From: an uncultured Acidobacteriia bacterium
Lineage (GTDB): Bacteria; Acidobacteriota; Terriglobia; Bryobacterales; Bryobacteraceae
Assembly: GCA_903851195.1 (NCBI GenBank)
Contig: CAINNJ010000013.1
Location: 1-33,700 of the forward strand
Length of the DNA: 33,700 nucleotides
Direction: 5' to 3'
Part shown: positions 13,759-22,016 of the stretch, piece after piece
Layout of the letters: each line of letters begins with the position of its first letter
Numbering within the stretch: the stretch's first letter is position 1
Translations under genes and position numbers: made by a program
The notes under the pieces: generated by a model
Seen by the model: only the letters and a program-made list of their open reading frames with translations
Told to the model about the DNA's origin: nothing
Databases searched by the model: none

Positions 13759-15639
13759 ATGTCCAATCCGTACTTTACAGCCTCCGGCGAGCCTGGCACG
13801 GGCGCTTTCGCGGCCTCGGCTCCGATGCGCAGCGAGTTCCAGTCGATCCAGAGCGGCTTCGACCTGCTGCCCAACCTGACGCCCAACACGGCGGTCGTGG
13901 TGAACAGCGCGGGCACGGCGCTTTCCAACACCGTGGGCACGCTGTCGCTGGCGGGCAACTTCGCCACGACGGGACCGTTCGCGGTCACGCTGGCGGCTTT
14001 GGCTACGGTGACGCTCACGCTGCCTGCCGTCTCGGGAACGCTGGCCACGCTGGCGGGCACCGAAACGCTGTCGAACAAGACGCTGGTATCTCCGGCCTTG
14101 GGCACGCCGGTCTCGGGTGTTGCCACGAACCTCACCGGCACGGCGGCGGGGCTCACCGCAGGCAGCGTCACCACGAACGCCAACCTTACCGGCGTCATCA
14201 CGTCGGTTGGCAACGCGACTTCGATTGCATCGCAGACCGGCACCGGCACCACCTTTGCGATGAGCGTGTCCCCGGTATTCACGACGCCCTCGCTGGGCGT
14301 GGCTTCGGCCACCTCGATCAACGGCGTCACCATCCCGATGGCGAGCGATACCGCCGTCCTGCTGGCAGCCGTTCAGACTCTCACGAACAAGACGCTGACG
14401 GCGGCGATCCTCGGTTCGTCGACGGCCACGACCCAGAGCGCCAACGACAACAGCACGAAGGTCGCGACGACCGCGTACCTCGACAGCAAGCTCGGGGCGG
14501 CCAACGGCATCGCCACCCTCGACAGCGGCGGCACGCTCACGACGGCCCAGATTCCGCCGTCGCTGGTGGGAGCCGTGGTGTTCAAGGGCACTTGGAACGC
14601 CAGCACCAATAGCCCGGCGCTGGCCTCCGGCGTCGGCGTGAACGGCAACTATTACATTGTCAGCGTCGCGGGCAGCACCACCCTCGACGGCATCAGTTCG
14701 TGGGCGGTGGGCGACACGGCGATCTTCAACACCACTTGGCAGAAAGTCCCGGCGTCGACAAGCGCGGTTGTCAGCGTGGCAGGCAAGACCGGCACGGTGA
14801 CGCTGGCGGCCTCCGACCTCACCAACGGCACGTCGGGCTCCGGCGCGGTGGCCTTGGTCAACTCCCCGACGTTCATCAATCCGGCGCTGGGGACTCCGGC
14901 CTCGGGCGTCCTCACGAATGCCACCGGCCTGCCGATCAGCACGGGCGTCAGCGGACTTGCCGCGAATGTGGCGACGTTCCTGGCGGTCCCATCGTCGGTG
15001 AATCTTGCGGCGGCGCTCACCACTTCCACAGGAACGGGCAACAACGTCTTTGCGACGACGCCCACGCTGGTCACGCCGGTCCTTGGCGTAGCCACTGGCA
15101 CGTCTTTGGCTCTCGGCGGCGCGACCCTCGGCAGCAATGCCTTGGCCGTCACAGGCACGACGCTACTCAGCGGTGCGCTGACCTATGGCGGCGTGACTCT
15201 GTCGAACAGCGTCACTGGCACTGGTTCCATGGTGCTGAGTGCGAGCCCGACGATCACCGGAACCGCGGCTATGGCGAACGCCACGTATTCCGGAAATCTG
15301 ATCCTCACGCAGATCACGGAAACCTACACCGCGCCTGCCATCAGCGCCGGAACACTGGCGATCAATCTCGCCAACGGCACCGTGTTCAACGTCGCCAACA
15401 ACGCGAACATCACGACGTTCACGATCTCGGGCGCGACCGCGTCGATGGCGGCGTCGTTCACCCTGATCCTGACCGCCAACGGAACCGGCTACACGCAGGC
15501 TTGGGACGCGAGCGTGAAGTGGCCCGGAGGCACCGCCCCCACTCTCACGACCACGAACGCCAAGCGCGACGTCATCTCCTTCGTGAGCAACGATGGTGGC
15601 ACGACGTGGTTCGGTTTCGTCGGTGGGCAGAACTTCTAA
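13759..15639 (+). CDS. Tail fibre protein with repeats, 626 aa
   Basis: The start is one base after the previous stop. The N-terminal 50 residues (YFTASGEPGTGAFAASAPMR, then SEFQSIQSGFD) are likely the virion attachment part. After this come imperfect fibre repeats of the type TLSNKTL-x-x-P-x-LGTP-x-SGV-x-TN-x-TG, seen near residues 102-127, 211-220 and 370-395, with a STKVATTAYLDSKL segment (about 233-246) that is common in phage side-tail fibres. A beta-rich C-terminal part (about 515-626) ends FVGGQNF. The protein probably trimerises and reaches toward the cell surface. Receptor unknown. The stop overlaps the glycine-rich tip gene in a TAATG junction. Confidence 0.82.
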   Translation: MSNPYFTASGEPGTGAFAASAPMRSEFQSIQSGFDLLPNLTPNTAVVVNSAGTALSNTVGTLSLAGNFATTGPFAVTLAALATVTLTLPAVSGTLATLAGTETLSNKTLVSPALGTPVSGVATNLTGTAAGLTAGSVTTNANLTGVITSVGNATSIASQTGTGTTFAMSVSPVFTTPSLGVASATSINGVTIPMASDTAVLLAAVQTLTNKTLTAAILGSSTATTQSANDNSTKVATTAYLDSKLGAANGIATLDSGGTLTTAQIPPSLVGAVVFKGTWNASTNSPALASGVGVNGNYYIVSVAGSTTLDGISSWAVGDTAIFNTTWQKVPASTSAVVSVAGKTGTVTLAASDLTNGTSGSGAVALVNSPTFINPALGTPASGVLTNATGLPISTGVSGLAANVATFLAVPSSVNLAAALTTSTGTGNNVFATTPTLVTPVLGVATGTSLALGGATLGSNALAVTGTTLLSGALTYGGVTLSNSVTGTGSMVLSASPTITGTAAMANATYSGNLILTQITETYTAPAISAGTLAINLANGTVFNVANNANITTFTISGATASMAASFTLILTANGTGYTQAWDASVKWPGGTAPTLTTTNAKRDVISFVSNDGGTTWFGFVGGQNF

Positions 15640-16487
15640 TGCCGTTCGGTGTTGCCCGCGCTTCGCTCGATGCTTCCAAAGGATTTGCGGCGTTCATTAC
15701 GTCGTCACAGTCCAATGTGAACTTGCGCACGATTGCCAATGCACAAGGGTACACAGGCGGCAATTGCACCGTGTTTGTAAATGCAGGCGTCGACGTTTAT
15801 TCAACGACAACCAGTACGGCAGCATGCGTTCCCGGCTCATGGCCCGCTGGCGTGATCGTCACGTTCATCAACAAGGGCACGGTCAGCGGGTGCGCTGGTG
15901 CTGGTGGTTCTGGATCGGGATCGCCCGGTGGTGGTCCCGGTGGTGCGGGCTCCGCTGGTGGTACCGCGCTCGACGCTTCGGGCATCTCCGGCTTCACGTT
16001 CAAAGTCGATAACACTTCCGGCACTTTCCGTGGCGGCGGTGGTGGTGGCGGTGGTGGTGGCTATGGACAGTCGTTCTACGGCGGCGGCTGTTGCGGGCCT
16101 GTCGTGGACGTTGTCGGTTCGGGTGGCGGTGGCGGTGGTGGTCAAGGCCACAACGGCGGCTCTGGCGGCGGCCATGCTAACGACTACACCGACAATGGTT
16201 GCTCCTATCCGATTACGCGCGGTGTTGCGAGCGGCAGTGCCGGTACGACAGGTGCAGCCGGTGCCGGTGGGCTAGGCGGCGTCATTGGCGGTTCAGGTAC
16301 CAGCACTGGCGGCACTGGCGGAAACGGCGGCGCGTGGGGTACGGCGGGAAGCACGGGCGGCTCCGGCAGCGCGGGTAATTTCACTAATACCGCCGGTGGC
16401 GCTGGTGGCGCTGCTGGTAAGTCCGTCAACGGCAACTCGAACATCACTTGGATTGCGACTGGAACTCGCACTGGACCGGTAACATGA
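15639..16487 (+). CDS. Polyglycine tail tip/adhesin-like protein, 282 aa
   Basis: The ATG is within the TAATG junction with the fibre gene; earlier in-frame starts lie inside that gene. Residues 1-85 form a normal domain (DASKGFAAFITSSQSNVNLR) with two cysteines. From about 86 to 262 the sequence is dominated by glycine runs separated by short spacers, including a nine- or ten-glycine run and a GGGCCGP motif. It ends NGNSNITWIATGTRTGPVT. This design, an attachment domain plus glycine-rich strands, resembles tail-tip adhesins of the Gp38 type whose polyglycine-II bundle displays host-binding loops. I infer the distal receptor-binding tip, changed easily by slippage in the Gly codons. Confidence 0.75.
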   Translation: MPFGVARASLDASKGFAAFITSSQSNVNLRTIANAQGYTGGNCTVFVNAGVDVYSTTTSTAACVPGSWPAGVIVTFINKGTVSGCAGAGGSGSGSPGGGPGGAGSAGGTALDASGISGFTFKVDNTSGTFRGGGGGGGGGGYGQSFYGGGCCGPVVDVVGSGGGGGGGQGHNGGSGGGHANDYTDNGCSYPITRGVASGSAGTTGAAGAGGLGGVIGGSGTSTGGTGGNGGAWGTAGSTGGSGSAGNFTNTAGGAGGAAGKSVNGNSNITWIATGTRTGPVT

Positions 16488-16894
16488 CCTATCGAATCAT
16501 CGATCACGATTCCGATCAGCATGTGGTCGGTCAGAACGAACAGGGCGAGCGGCTGAACTTCAACGTGGGCCACGTATTGAATCCGGTCCCGGTGGTCCCC
16601 GTGGTTCCCGCACATCATACCGGAACTGGAATGCGCGCGGGCGGCACCGCTTACGTGTTCGACAAGGATGGGATACTTGCCGCGCACTCTCACGACGCCG
16701 CCACGCTTCACAACATCGAAGTCACCGAAGGACGTCTCCTCGTGCGCCGCTCCATCAGCGGTGATATTGAAGCGAAGACGGGGGATGTCGTGAGCCTCGT
16801 CGCAGGAGAAGTTCATTCCGTGGAGGCGCTTACGTTCTGCCGCACGGTTCATTGGCAACTTGCCTCCTTGGAACAGAAATCGGGGGACACATGA
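16484..16894 (+). CDS. Cupin-fold protein in the tail module, 136 aa
   Basis: The start is the ATG overlapping the previous stop (ATGA). The C-terminal half carries both cupin signatures: AAHSHDAATLH with H68, H70 and H76, then EVTEGRLLV, and GDVVSLVAGEVHSVEA with H111, spaced as in the G(x)5-P-x-G-(x)2-H motif, apart from V for P and A for the last N. The usual glutamate ligand appears replaced by H76. Four histidines could still bind a metal. The N-terminal 60 residues are beta-like with a VPVVPVVP linker. Role unknown: carbohydrate or metal binding, or a structural fold. It sits between the adhesin-like and collar-like genes, so tail association is plausible. Confidence 0.7.
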   Translation: MTYRIIDHDSDQHVVGQNEQGERLNFNVGHVLNPVPVVPVVPAHHTGTGMRAGGTAYVFDKDGILAAHSHDAATLHNIEVTEGRLLVRRSISGDIEAKTGDVVSLVAGEVHSVEALTFCRTVHWQLASLEQKSGDT

Positions 16895-17028
16895 ACTCGT
16901 GGCGGACCTTCTTCGAAGAAAACACGTCGACGCTGAGCGGCACCATCTCGGGCACCGCCACGGGTGGCGGTGGCTCCCACAACAATATGCAGCCCTCGTC
17001 CTTCTGGAATGTCATGGTGAAATTGTAA
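16891..17028 (+). CDS. Small collar-tip-like tail peptide, 45 aa
   Basis: The gene overlaps the cupin stop (ATGA) and its own stop overlaps the next start (TAATG). The first 20 residues are polar (MNSWRTFFEENTSTLSG); the second half reads ATGGGGSHNNMQPSSFWNVM before a final VKL. The SHNNMQP-x-x-FWN-V-x-KL signature is the usual C-terminus of phage tail-collar and tail-fibre tip proteins, here encoded as an independent gene. It may be a small subunit completing a fibre, or the detached end of a former longer fibre. The perfect operon junctions argue that it is translated. Confidence 0.65.
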   Translation: MNSWRTFFEENTSTLSGTISGTATGGGGSHNNMQPSSFWNVMVKL

Positions 17029-18596
17029 TGGCCGATCCAGTTATCTCCCCCATCAGCGATCCGAACGGGGCCGGTGGCCCGGTGCCAACGCCGATTCCTT
17101 TCGGGCCGAACATCAATCCTCCGGCTGGCGGCCTCACCGGCAATCCGTATGGCACGCCAGCAAACCCGCTGCCGGGGTCTCCGACCGGCCTCGTGAACAC
17201 CACGGCCAACCAGCCGACGACCCAGCCCGGTACATCCGGGGTGACAGGCACGCCGGGCGCGGTGACGACCTACGACCCAAATACCGCGACGCCGGGCAAG
17301 GCAGATGCCTCGACCTACACGGCGACGCCGTTCAACGTCGCGCCAAACGCTACGGTGGCCAGCCAACTCAAGGACATCATCGACGCGGGCTCGCCGCTGA
17401 TGCAGCAGGCCGAGGCAAACGCGCGCACCCAGATCAACCAGCGCGGCCTCGTGAATTCCAGCCTCGGGATCACGGCGGGACAGAGCGCAGTTTTGGCGGC
17501 GGCGACGCCTATCGCGACGGCGGACGCGGCGACCTACAATCAGGCAGCGACCAACACCGCAAATGCGCAGAATCAGGCGGCGGCGGCAGGCGCAGCAGCG
17601 CAGACGCAGGTTTCGACGTCCAATGCCCAGAACGAGACCTCGACGGGGCAGTTCAACGCCGGGCAATTCAACGCGGCACTGTCGAGCGCAGCTACGGCGT
17701 CCAACGCTGTGGCAACGCTTTCGCAGCAGATCGCTGGCTCCAAGGATGTCGCCAAGCTTCAGGCCGATACCTCGACGGCCATCGCCGCCCTGCAATCGAA
17801 TACGCAGCTTTCGATCCAGGACAAGGCATCGGCTACCTCGACGCTGATTGCGGGCATTCAGGCCAACACCAGCCTGACCAACCAGCAGCAGCAGGACTTG
17901 ACCACGCTGGCGGTCCAGCAGCAGCAGGTCGGGCTTCAGACCTACCTCGGGCAGTTGCAGTCCAACACGCAGCTTTCGGTGCAGGACAGGGCGGCTCAGG
18001 CAACGGCGGCGCTGGCGGCGGTCAATAACACCTCGGCACAGGTCATCGCAGGCATCCAGTCGAACACGTCGCTGACGGTGGCGCAGCAGCAGACGCAATC
18101 GGCGCAGATCATCGCCGGGATGAACAACGACAACGCCCGTGCCGTGCAGCAGCTTCAGAACGCGGGCAACCTCGCCAACATCCAGGCGAATGGCGCGATC
18201 AACACCCAGATCACGCAGCTTACGAACGACAACAAAGCGATCCTCCAGACATCGCAGGGCGCAGCCACGGTCTACAATCAGGCGCTTAACAATCTGGCGA
18301 ACATCGCGATCAACCCGAACCTCAACGAAACGCAGAAGACCACGGCGCTCAACAATGGCGTCCAGCAGCTTAACGATGCGCTGGCGGCGATGACGGCGAT
18401 TGCCGGGCTGCCCAACGTGCAGTCGACGCTGGTGTTCGGAGACGCGACCGGGAATACGCCCGCACCACCGCCACCGCCTCCCCCGCCGCCGCCGCCGCCT
18501 CCGCCACCACCCCCGCCCCCCTCCATGGGGGGAGCAGATAGCGGTGGCGGTTCGACGGGCGGCGGCGGCGGGGGAGGCGGCGGCGCGTCGCCATGA
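17028..18596 (+). CDS. Ala/Gln-rich internal virion protein with polyproline tail, 522 aa
   Basis: I start at the ATG in the TAATG junction (MADPVISPISDPNG); in-frame starts upstream lie in the preceding genes. The N-terminal 105 residues are Pro/Gly/Thr-rich and flexible. A conserved-looking segment, SPLMQQAEANARTQINQRGL then VNSSLGITAGQSAVL (about 123-160), leads into a long Ala/Gln/Asn-rich helical region (about 165-460) with recurring LQSNTQLS and AGIQ-NTSLT units. The end has 19 consecutive prolines (18465-18521) and a glycine-rich tail. The composition fits an ejected or internal core protein of podoviruses. No enzyme motif is visible. It overlaps the GNAT gene by the ATGA junction. Confidence 0.68.
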   Translation: MADPVISPISDPNGAGGPVPTPIPFGPNINPPAGGLTGNPYGTPANPLPGSPTGLVNTTANQPTTQPGTSGVTGTPGAVTTYDPNTATPGKADASTYTATPFNVAPNATVASQLKDIIDAGSPLMQQAEANARTQINQRGLVNSSLGITAGQSAVLAAATPIATADAATYNQAATNTANAQNQAAAAGAAAQTQVSTSNAQNETSTGQFNAGQFNAALSSAATASNAVATLSQQIAGSKDVAKLQADTSTAIAALQSNTQLSIQDKASATSTLIAGIQANTSLTNQQQQDLTTLAVQQQQVGLQTYLGQLQSNTQLSVQDRAAQATAALAAVNNTSAQVIAGIQSNTSLTVAQQQTQSAQIIAGMNNDNARAVQQLQNAGNLANIQANGAINTQITQLTNDNKAILQTSQGAATVYNQALNNLANIAINPNLNETQKTTALNNGVQQLNDALAAMTAIAGLPNVQSTLVFGDATGNTPAPPPPPPPPPPPPPPPPPPPSMGGADSGGGSTGGGGGGGGGASP

Positions 18597-19057
18597 TCGT
18601 CGCTCCAACCCTTGTCCGGCGCTGCTCGGTGGCCGACATCATGGAAGACCCGCAGTTTCCGGCTCTGATCGCAGAGTATGCGCGCGAAAGCGCTGTGGAA
18701 GGACTGCCGCCACCGGACGCCAAGATGGCAACCTATCTGGCGATGGACGGGACCGGGATGCTGCATCCCCTCGGCGTGTGGCGAGATGGCTGGCTTGTGG
18801 GCTTCCTGTCCGTGCTGACGCCAATACTGCCGCATTACGGTGCCCTGGTGGCGGTGGCGGAGAGTTTCTTTGTGAGCGCTCCGCATCGCAAGGGGGGTGC
18901 CGGTCTTCGCCTGCTGAAGGAGGCGGAGCGCATCGCAGAGGAGGCCGGTTCGCCCGGTATTTTCGTCAGCGCACCGATCAGCGGTATCTTGATCGAAATT
19001 CTGCCCCGGCGCGGGTATACTGAAACAAGCCGAGTTTTCTTCAAGAAGGTGCCGTAA
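18593..19057 (+). CDS. GNAT-family N-acetyltransferase, 154 aa
   Basis: GNAT enzymes transfer an acetyl group from acetyl-CoA to an amine. The protein shows the expected layout: an N-terminal helical part, a central sheet (GVWRDGWLVGFLSVL, about 62-76), then the acetyl-CoA-binding motif A in VAESFFVSAPHRKGGAGLRL with RKGGAG matching R/Q-x-x-G-x-G/A, a following helix (LKEAERIAEEAG), and a C-terminal RRGYTETSRVFFKK strand typical of the fold. Length is normal. It is tightly placed, ATGA before and TAATG after, among virion genes, so it is probably made late. Substrate unknown: a virion protein, host factor or cell-wall amine are possible. Confidence 0.8.
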   Translation: MIVAPTLVRRCSVADIMEDPQFPALIAEYARESAVEGLPPPDAKMATYLAMDGTGMLHPLGVWRDGWLVGFLSVLTPILPHYGALVAVAESFFVSAPHRKGGAGLRLLKEAERIAEEAGSPGIFVSAPISGILIEILPRRGYTETSRVFFKKVP

Positions 19058-19494
19058 TGCAGATCGCCGCGATGTCGCCTGCCTCTATCGCGCACGTTGC
19101 GGCGGTCGAGGCGGAGTTGCGTCAGAGCAACCACCAGATCGGGCTGAAGACGCAGCACTTCTTTCACGGCGGCATCTATCGCCGCGTGGTGCTGCTGCCC
19201 GAAGGCAAGGAGATGGTCGGCGTTCTCATCAAACTGCCGACGACCTTGATCGTGATCGGGGATGCCTTCATGTGGGTCGAGGGCGGCTGGCGGCACGTCG
19301 GCAACGAAGTCCTGACGGCCAGTGCCCAGCGCAAGCAGCATTTCATCGCCAACGAAGACACCGAAATCCACATGCTGTTTCCGACGCAGGCCAAGACGGT
19401 CGACGAGGCCGAGCGCGAGTTCACGGATGCTTTCAGCGATCTTCTCTCCCGGCGCATCGACGCGGGCGAGGAAACCATCTTCACGGGAGAGTAG
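19057..19494 (+). CDS. Cupin-like phage protein, 145 aa
   Basis: The start is in the TAATG junction with the acetyltransferase gene. The middle part has a beta-rich pattern that resembles phage cupin-like proteins: a GIYRRVVLLPEGKEMVG strand pair, IKLPTTLIVIGDAFMWVEGG (about 58-77), a GNEVLTASAQ turn, and a HFIANEDTEIHMLFPTQA strand. The histidines normally found in the first cupin motif are not present, so metal-dependent catalysis looks unlikely. The last 40 residues form a charged helix. A structural or ligand-binding role is possible. With the protein at 16484 this makes two cupin-type proteins in 3 kb. Confidence 0.55.
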   Translation: MQIAAMSPASIAHVAAVEAELRQSNHQIGLKTQHFFHGGIYRRVVLLPEGKEMVGVLIKLPTTLIVIGDAFMWVEGGWRHVGNEVLTASAQRKQHFIANEDTEIHMLFPTQAKTVDEAEREFTDAFSDLLSRRIDAGEETIFTGE

Positions 19495-19495
19495 G

Positions 19496-20626
19496 ATGTC
19501 AGGAGTTGCCGTCGCTTCCGCTGTCGTTGCCACCGCTGTTGCGGTCGATGTCGGCACCACCTTTGCCATCGTAGCGGCGGTCGGAGCCGTGGTTGGGGCC
19601 GTGGGCGTCGTGGCGAATATCCCGGCACTCAAGATCGCGGGCGGCATCATCGGCGCGGTTGGCGCGGTCGGCGGCCTGGCGAGTGCCGCTGGCGTATTCG
19701 GGGAGGGCGGCCTGTTTGGGTCGGCGGCTTCGGGGGCGCAAACCATTGGGTCGGATGCAACCGATGTCGGCACGATTAACGCAAACGCGGGAGCGCCCGG
19801 CGCGCTCAGTCCGCAGGCCCAGGCGCTGGTCGATGCGGGCCTGGACCGCGGTATTCAGTCGGCGGGTATCTCAAGTTCCGTCGCAGGCGGCGCTACATCT
19901 GCCACCCCGGACATTATCGGCGCGGCGGGCGGCAATGTTTCGTTGCAGCCGAATGGCGCTCCTACTGCACAGCAGGTAGAAGATGCGTTCAACAATCCGG
20001 GTTCCATCAACACTCAGAGCCCCACTCTTGCCGCAGCCACGAACACAGGGCCGGTTACTGTCGAGGGCCGCCAAGAAGCCGTGCTGGCATCGTCGGGGCA
20101 GGCGGTGCCAAATTCTGCGGCCCCCAGCGCCCCGACATCCAATGCCCCGGCAGCGCCGGGCACGACTACCACCAACAGCATCCTGAACGGCGGCACGGGA
20201 ACATCAGTCCCGGCCACGCCGTCCAGCGCGCCGATAACGGGCGTTAATTCGTCCGGGCAGGTGGCTGGCACGGCCTCGGTTCTCAGCCCCGAGAGCTTGC
20301 AGGCGTCGCAGAACGCCGTCAGCAATTACGGCACTGTCGTACAGGACCTCAACGCTCCTGTTTCGGGTTCAGCGCCAAACGCTTTCGGGAGTGTCTGGAA
20401 TTTCCTTAAGAACAACCAGACGCTCGTGGGCATGACGGTGCAGGGCGGCGCGGCTTTGATCGCGGGCGCGACGGACAGTCTGAAGCCCGCGCAAGTCAAG
20501 GCGCTGGAGGCGCAGGCCAACGCCAACCAAGCCGCCGCCAATCTGTCGGCCAACCAGCTTGCCAACCTCAACGCGCCCATCCCGGTCGCGCGCCGGACGG
20601 GCTTGGTCAATCAGGCGGGGGCATAA
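19496..20626 (+). CDS. Virion protein with hydrophobic N-terminus, 376 aa
   Basis: The ATG at 19496 has GGGAG (19485-19489) at a good distance; in-frame ATGs further upstream lie in the previous gene. The first 70 residues are strongly hydrophobic and rich in Ala, Val and Gly (VAVASAVVATAVAVDVGTTF, then IVAAVGAVVGAVGVVANIPA), able to form two or three membrane helices. The middle (about 80-290) is Ser/Thr/Pro/Ala-rich and likely disordered, and the C-terminal part (about 300-376) contains a hydrophobic GMTVQGGAALIAGATDSLK segment and an Ala/Asn/Gln-rich helix. In related phages such proteins sit with the internal or ejection proteins. A membrane-inserting ejection role is inference. Confidence 0.62.
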   Translation: MSGVAVASAVVATAVAVDVGTTFAIVAAVGAVVGAVGVVANIPALKIAGGIIGAVGAVGGLASAAGVFGEGGLFGSAASGAQTIGSDATDVGTINANAGAPGALSPQAQALVDAGLDRGIQSAGISSSVAGGATSATPDIIGAAGGNVSLQPNGAPTAQQVEDAFNNPGSINTQSPTLAAATNTGPVTVEGRQEAVLASSGQAVPNSAAPSAPTSNAPAAPGTTTTNSILNGGTGTSVPATPSSAPITGVNSSGQVAGTASVLSPESLQASQNAVSNYGTVVQDLNAPVSGSAPNAFGSVWNFLKNNQTLVGMTVQGGAALIAGATDSLKPAQVKALEAQANANQAAANLSANQLANLNAPIPVARRTGLVNQAGA

Positions 20627-21178
20627 ATGGCTATCGTCGACCTCAAGAACAGCCTTCTCAAGACAGCCGAGCAGCGCATCGAGTCGCAGCTTTTGCCCGA
20701 CGTGCGCGCGGCATACATGAAGATCGTCGTTACCGGAATGCAGGCAGCGCTGAGCGGCGGCCCCAACGGCATGGCCGCGAAGCTGCGGCACAGCAAGGAC
20801 CCCATCGGGGACGCGGCGCGCGGCGCGGTGAACCTCGTGATCCTGATGTCGCATCAGGCCAAGGGGGTCATGCCGCCCAAGGCGATCCCGCCTGCTGCGG
20901 CGACGCTGATGTTCCAGGCGCTCGACTTCCTCGAAAAGTCCGGCATCGTGAAGATCGGCCCGCAGGAACTGGGGCAGGCCACGCACACGCAGGCGAATTA
21001 CCTGCTGGCCAAGTTCAAGGTCACGCCGCAGTCGCTGGCATCCATGGCCCAGCGGGTGCACGGCGTCATGCAGGACCCGACTGCGATGGAGAAGATCAAC
21101 CGCAAGGCGGGCGTGGTACAAGCTCCGGGCACGAGCGCGCCGACTCCGCTGCCACAGGGAGACGAGAATGGCGTTTGA
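20627..21178 (+). CDS. Hypothetical internal virion protein, 183 aa
   Basis: The ATG directly follows the previous stop. The protein is mostly helical and soluble: KNSLLKTAEQRIESQLLPDV at the N-terminus, an NLVILMSHQAKGVMPPKAIP segment (about 69-88), and a long helical part up to about 160. The end is Pro/Thr-rich and flexible. No membrane segment is clear, although residues 66-105 are moderately hydrophobic. I do not recognise the family. Its location between two probable ejection-type proteins suggests a virion or packaged role. The last eleven bases overlap the next gene. Confidence 0.6.
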   Translation: MAIVDLKNSLLKTAEQRIESQLLPDVRAAYMKIVVTGMQAALSGGPNGMAAKLRHSKDPIGDAARGAVNLVILMSHQAKGVMPPKAIPPAAATLMFQALDFLEKSGIVKIGPQELGQATHTQANYLLAKFKVTPQSLASMAQRVHGVMQDPTAMEKINRKAGVVQAPGTSAPTPLPQGDENGV

Positions 21179-22016
21179 TCTTTCCAACGGCCTTTCCGCA
21201 GCGGGCACGGCGGTTGCCGCCACGGCGGGAGCCTACACGCTGGAAGCCCAGAAGGCCGACGCTCAGAAGGAAATGGTGATGCTGGCCGATCAGCTCGCCG
21301 GAGCGCGCGAGGAGAAGGGCCGCGCCTTCACCACGAGCGAGCGTGTGGCGGCGCAGGGCTTCACCAGCGGCGAGAAGGGGCTTGATCGAGCTTCCGAGTT
21401 GGAGCGCACGAAACTGATGAACGCCACTTCGATCACGACTGCTGGGATCAGCGCCGGAGCCAGCCTCACCGCTGCGCGCGAACACATCGCCGCACAGTTG
21501 GCGGTGGCGGGGGCGACGCCGCATATTGGCGACGATGGAACGGCCTTCACCATCGACCCGACAACGAAAAAGGTGAAGCCAATGACGCTGGAGGACGGCA
21601 CGCCGCTCAAGCTGCCGGACCCCATCGAAGCCAAGTCTCGACTGGAAGCCCTGCAGAGCTATTCCAAGGACAAGACCCAGCGTTTGAACGAATACAAGAC
21701 GGACCTTGCACCGATTGCGACCGAGTTGGCGAAGATTACTCTCAATCCCCTGGCTGCTTCCGATCCACAGTTGAAGGCGCAGGCCGACGCTTTGCGTGCC
21801 CGTGCCGCTACTCTCGGGGAGCAATTCAAGACCGACATCACGCCGATCCAGACCAAGATCGACACGCTGACCAACTACCTGTTGCAGAAGGGTCGCGTGA
21901 CAAAGGCAGGGGGATCAAGAAAAGACGCGGAAAAGCTATTGTACCCCACCGGAGCGCCCGGCTCGTCGCCCGCAGCGCCGGGCGGCTTGGTCAACACCCC
22001 GGCGCGCGAGGAGTAG
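21168..22016 (+). CDS. Coiled-coil internal virion-type protein, 282 aa
   Basis: The ATG at 21168 has AGGGAG (21156-21161) six bases upstream. The N-terminal 28 residues are Ala/Gly/Thr-rich and moderately hydrophobic (LSAAGTAVAATAGAYTLEAQ). Helical, charged segments follow at about 29-115 (AQKEMVMLADQLAGAREEKG) and 150-245, consistent with a coiled coil, separated by a short beta-like insert (DDGTAFTIDPTTKKVKP, about 122-140). The C-terminus is Pro/Gly/Ser-rich. It lies directly before the giant gene, whose start follows its stop without a gap, so the two are likely made together and perhaps packaged together. Function inferred from place and form only. Confidence 0.62.
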   Translation: MAFDLSNGLSAAGTAVAATAGAYTLEAQKADAQKEMVMLADQLAGAREEKGRAFTTSERVAAQGFTSGEKGLDRASELERTKLMNATSITTAGISAGASLTAAREHIAAQLAVAGATPHIGDDGTAFTIDPTTKKVKPMTLEDGTPLKLPDPIEAKSRLEALQSYSKDKTQRLNEYKTDLAPIATELAKITLNPLAASDPQLKAQADALRARAATLGEQFKTDITPIQTKIDTLTNYLLQKGRVTKAGGSRKDAEKLLYPTGAPGSSPAAPGGLVNTPAREE

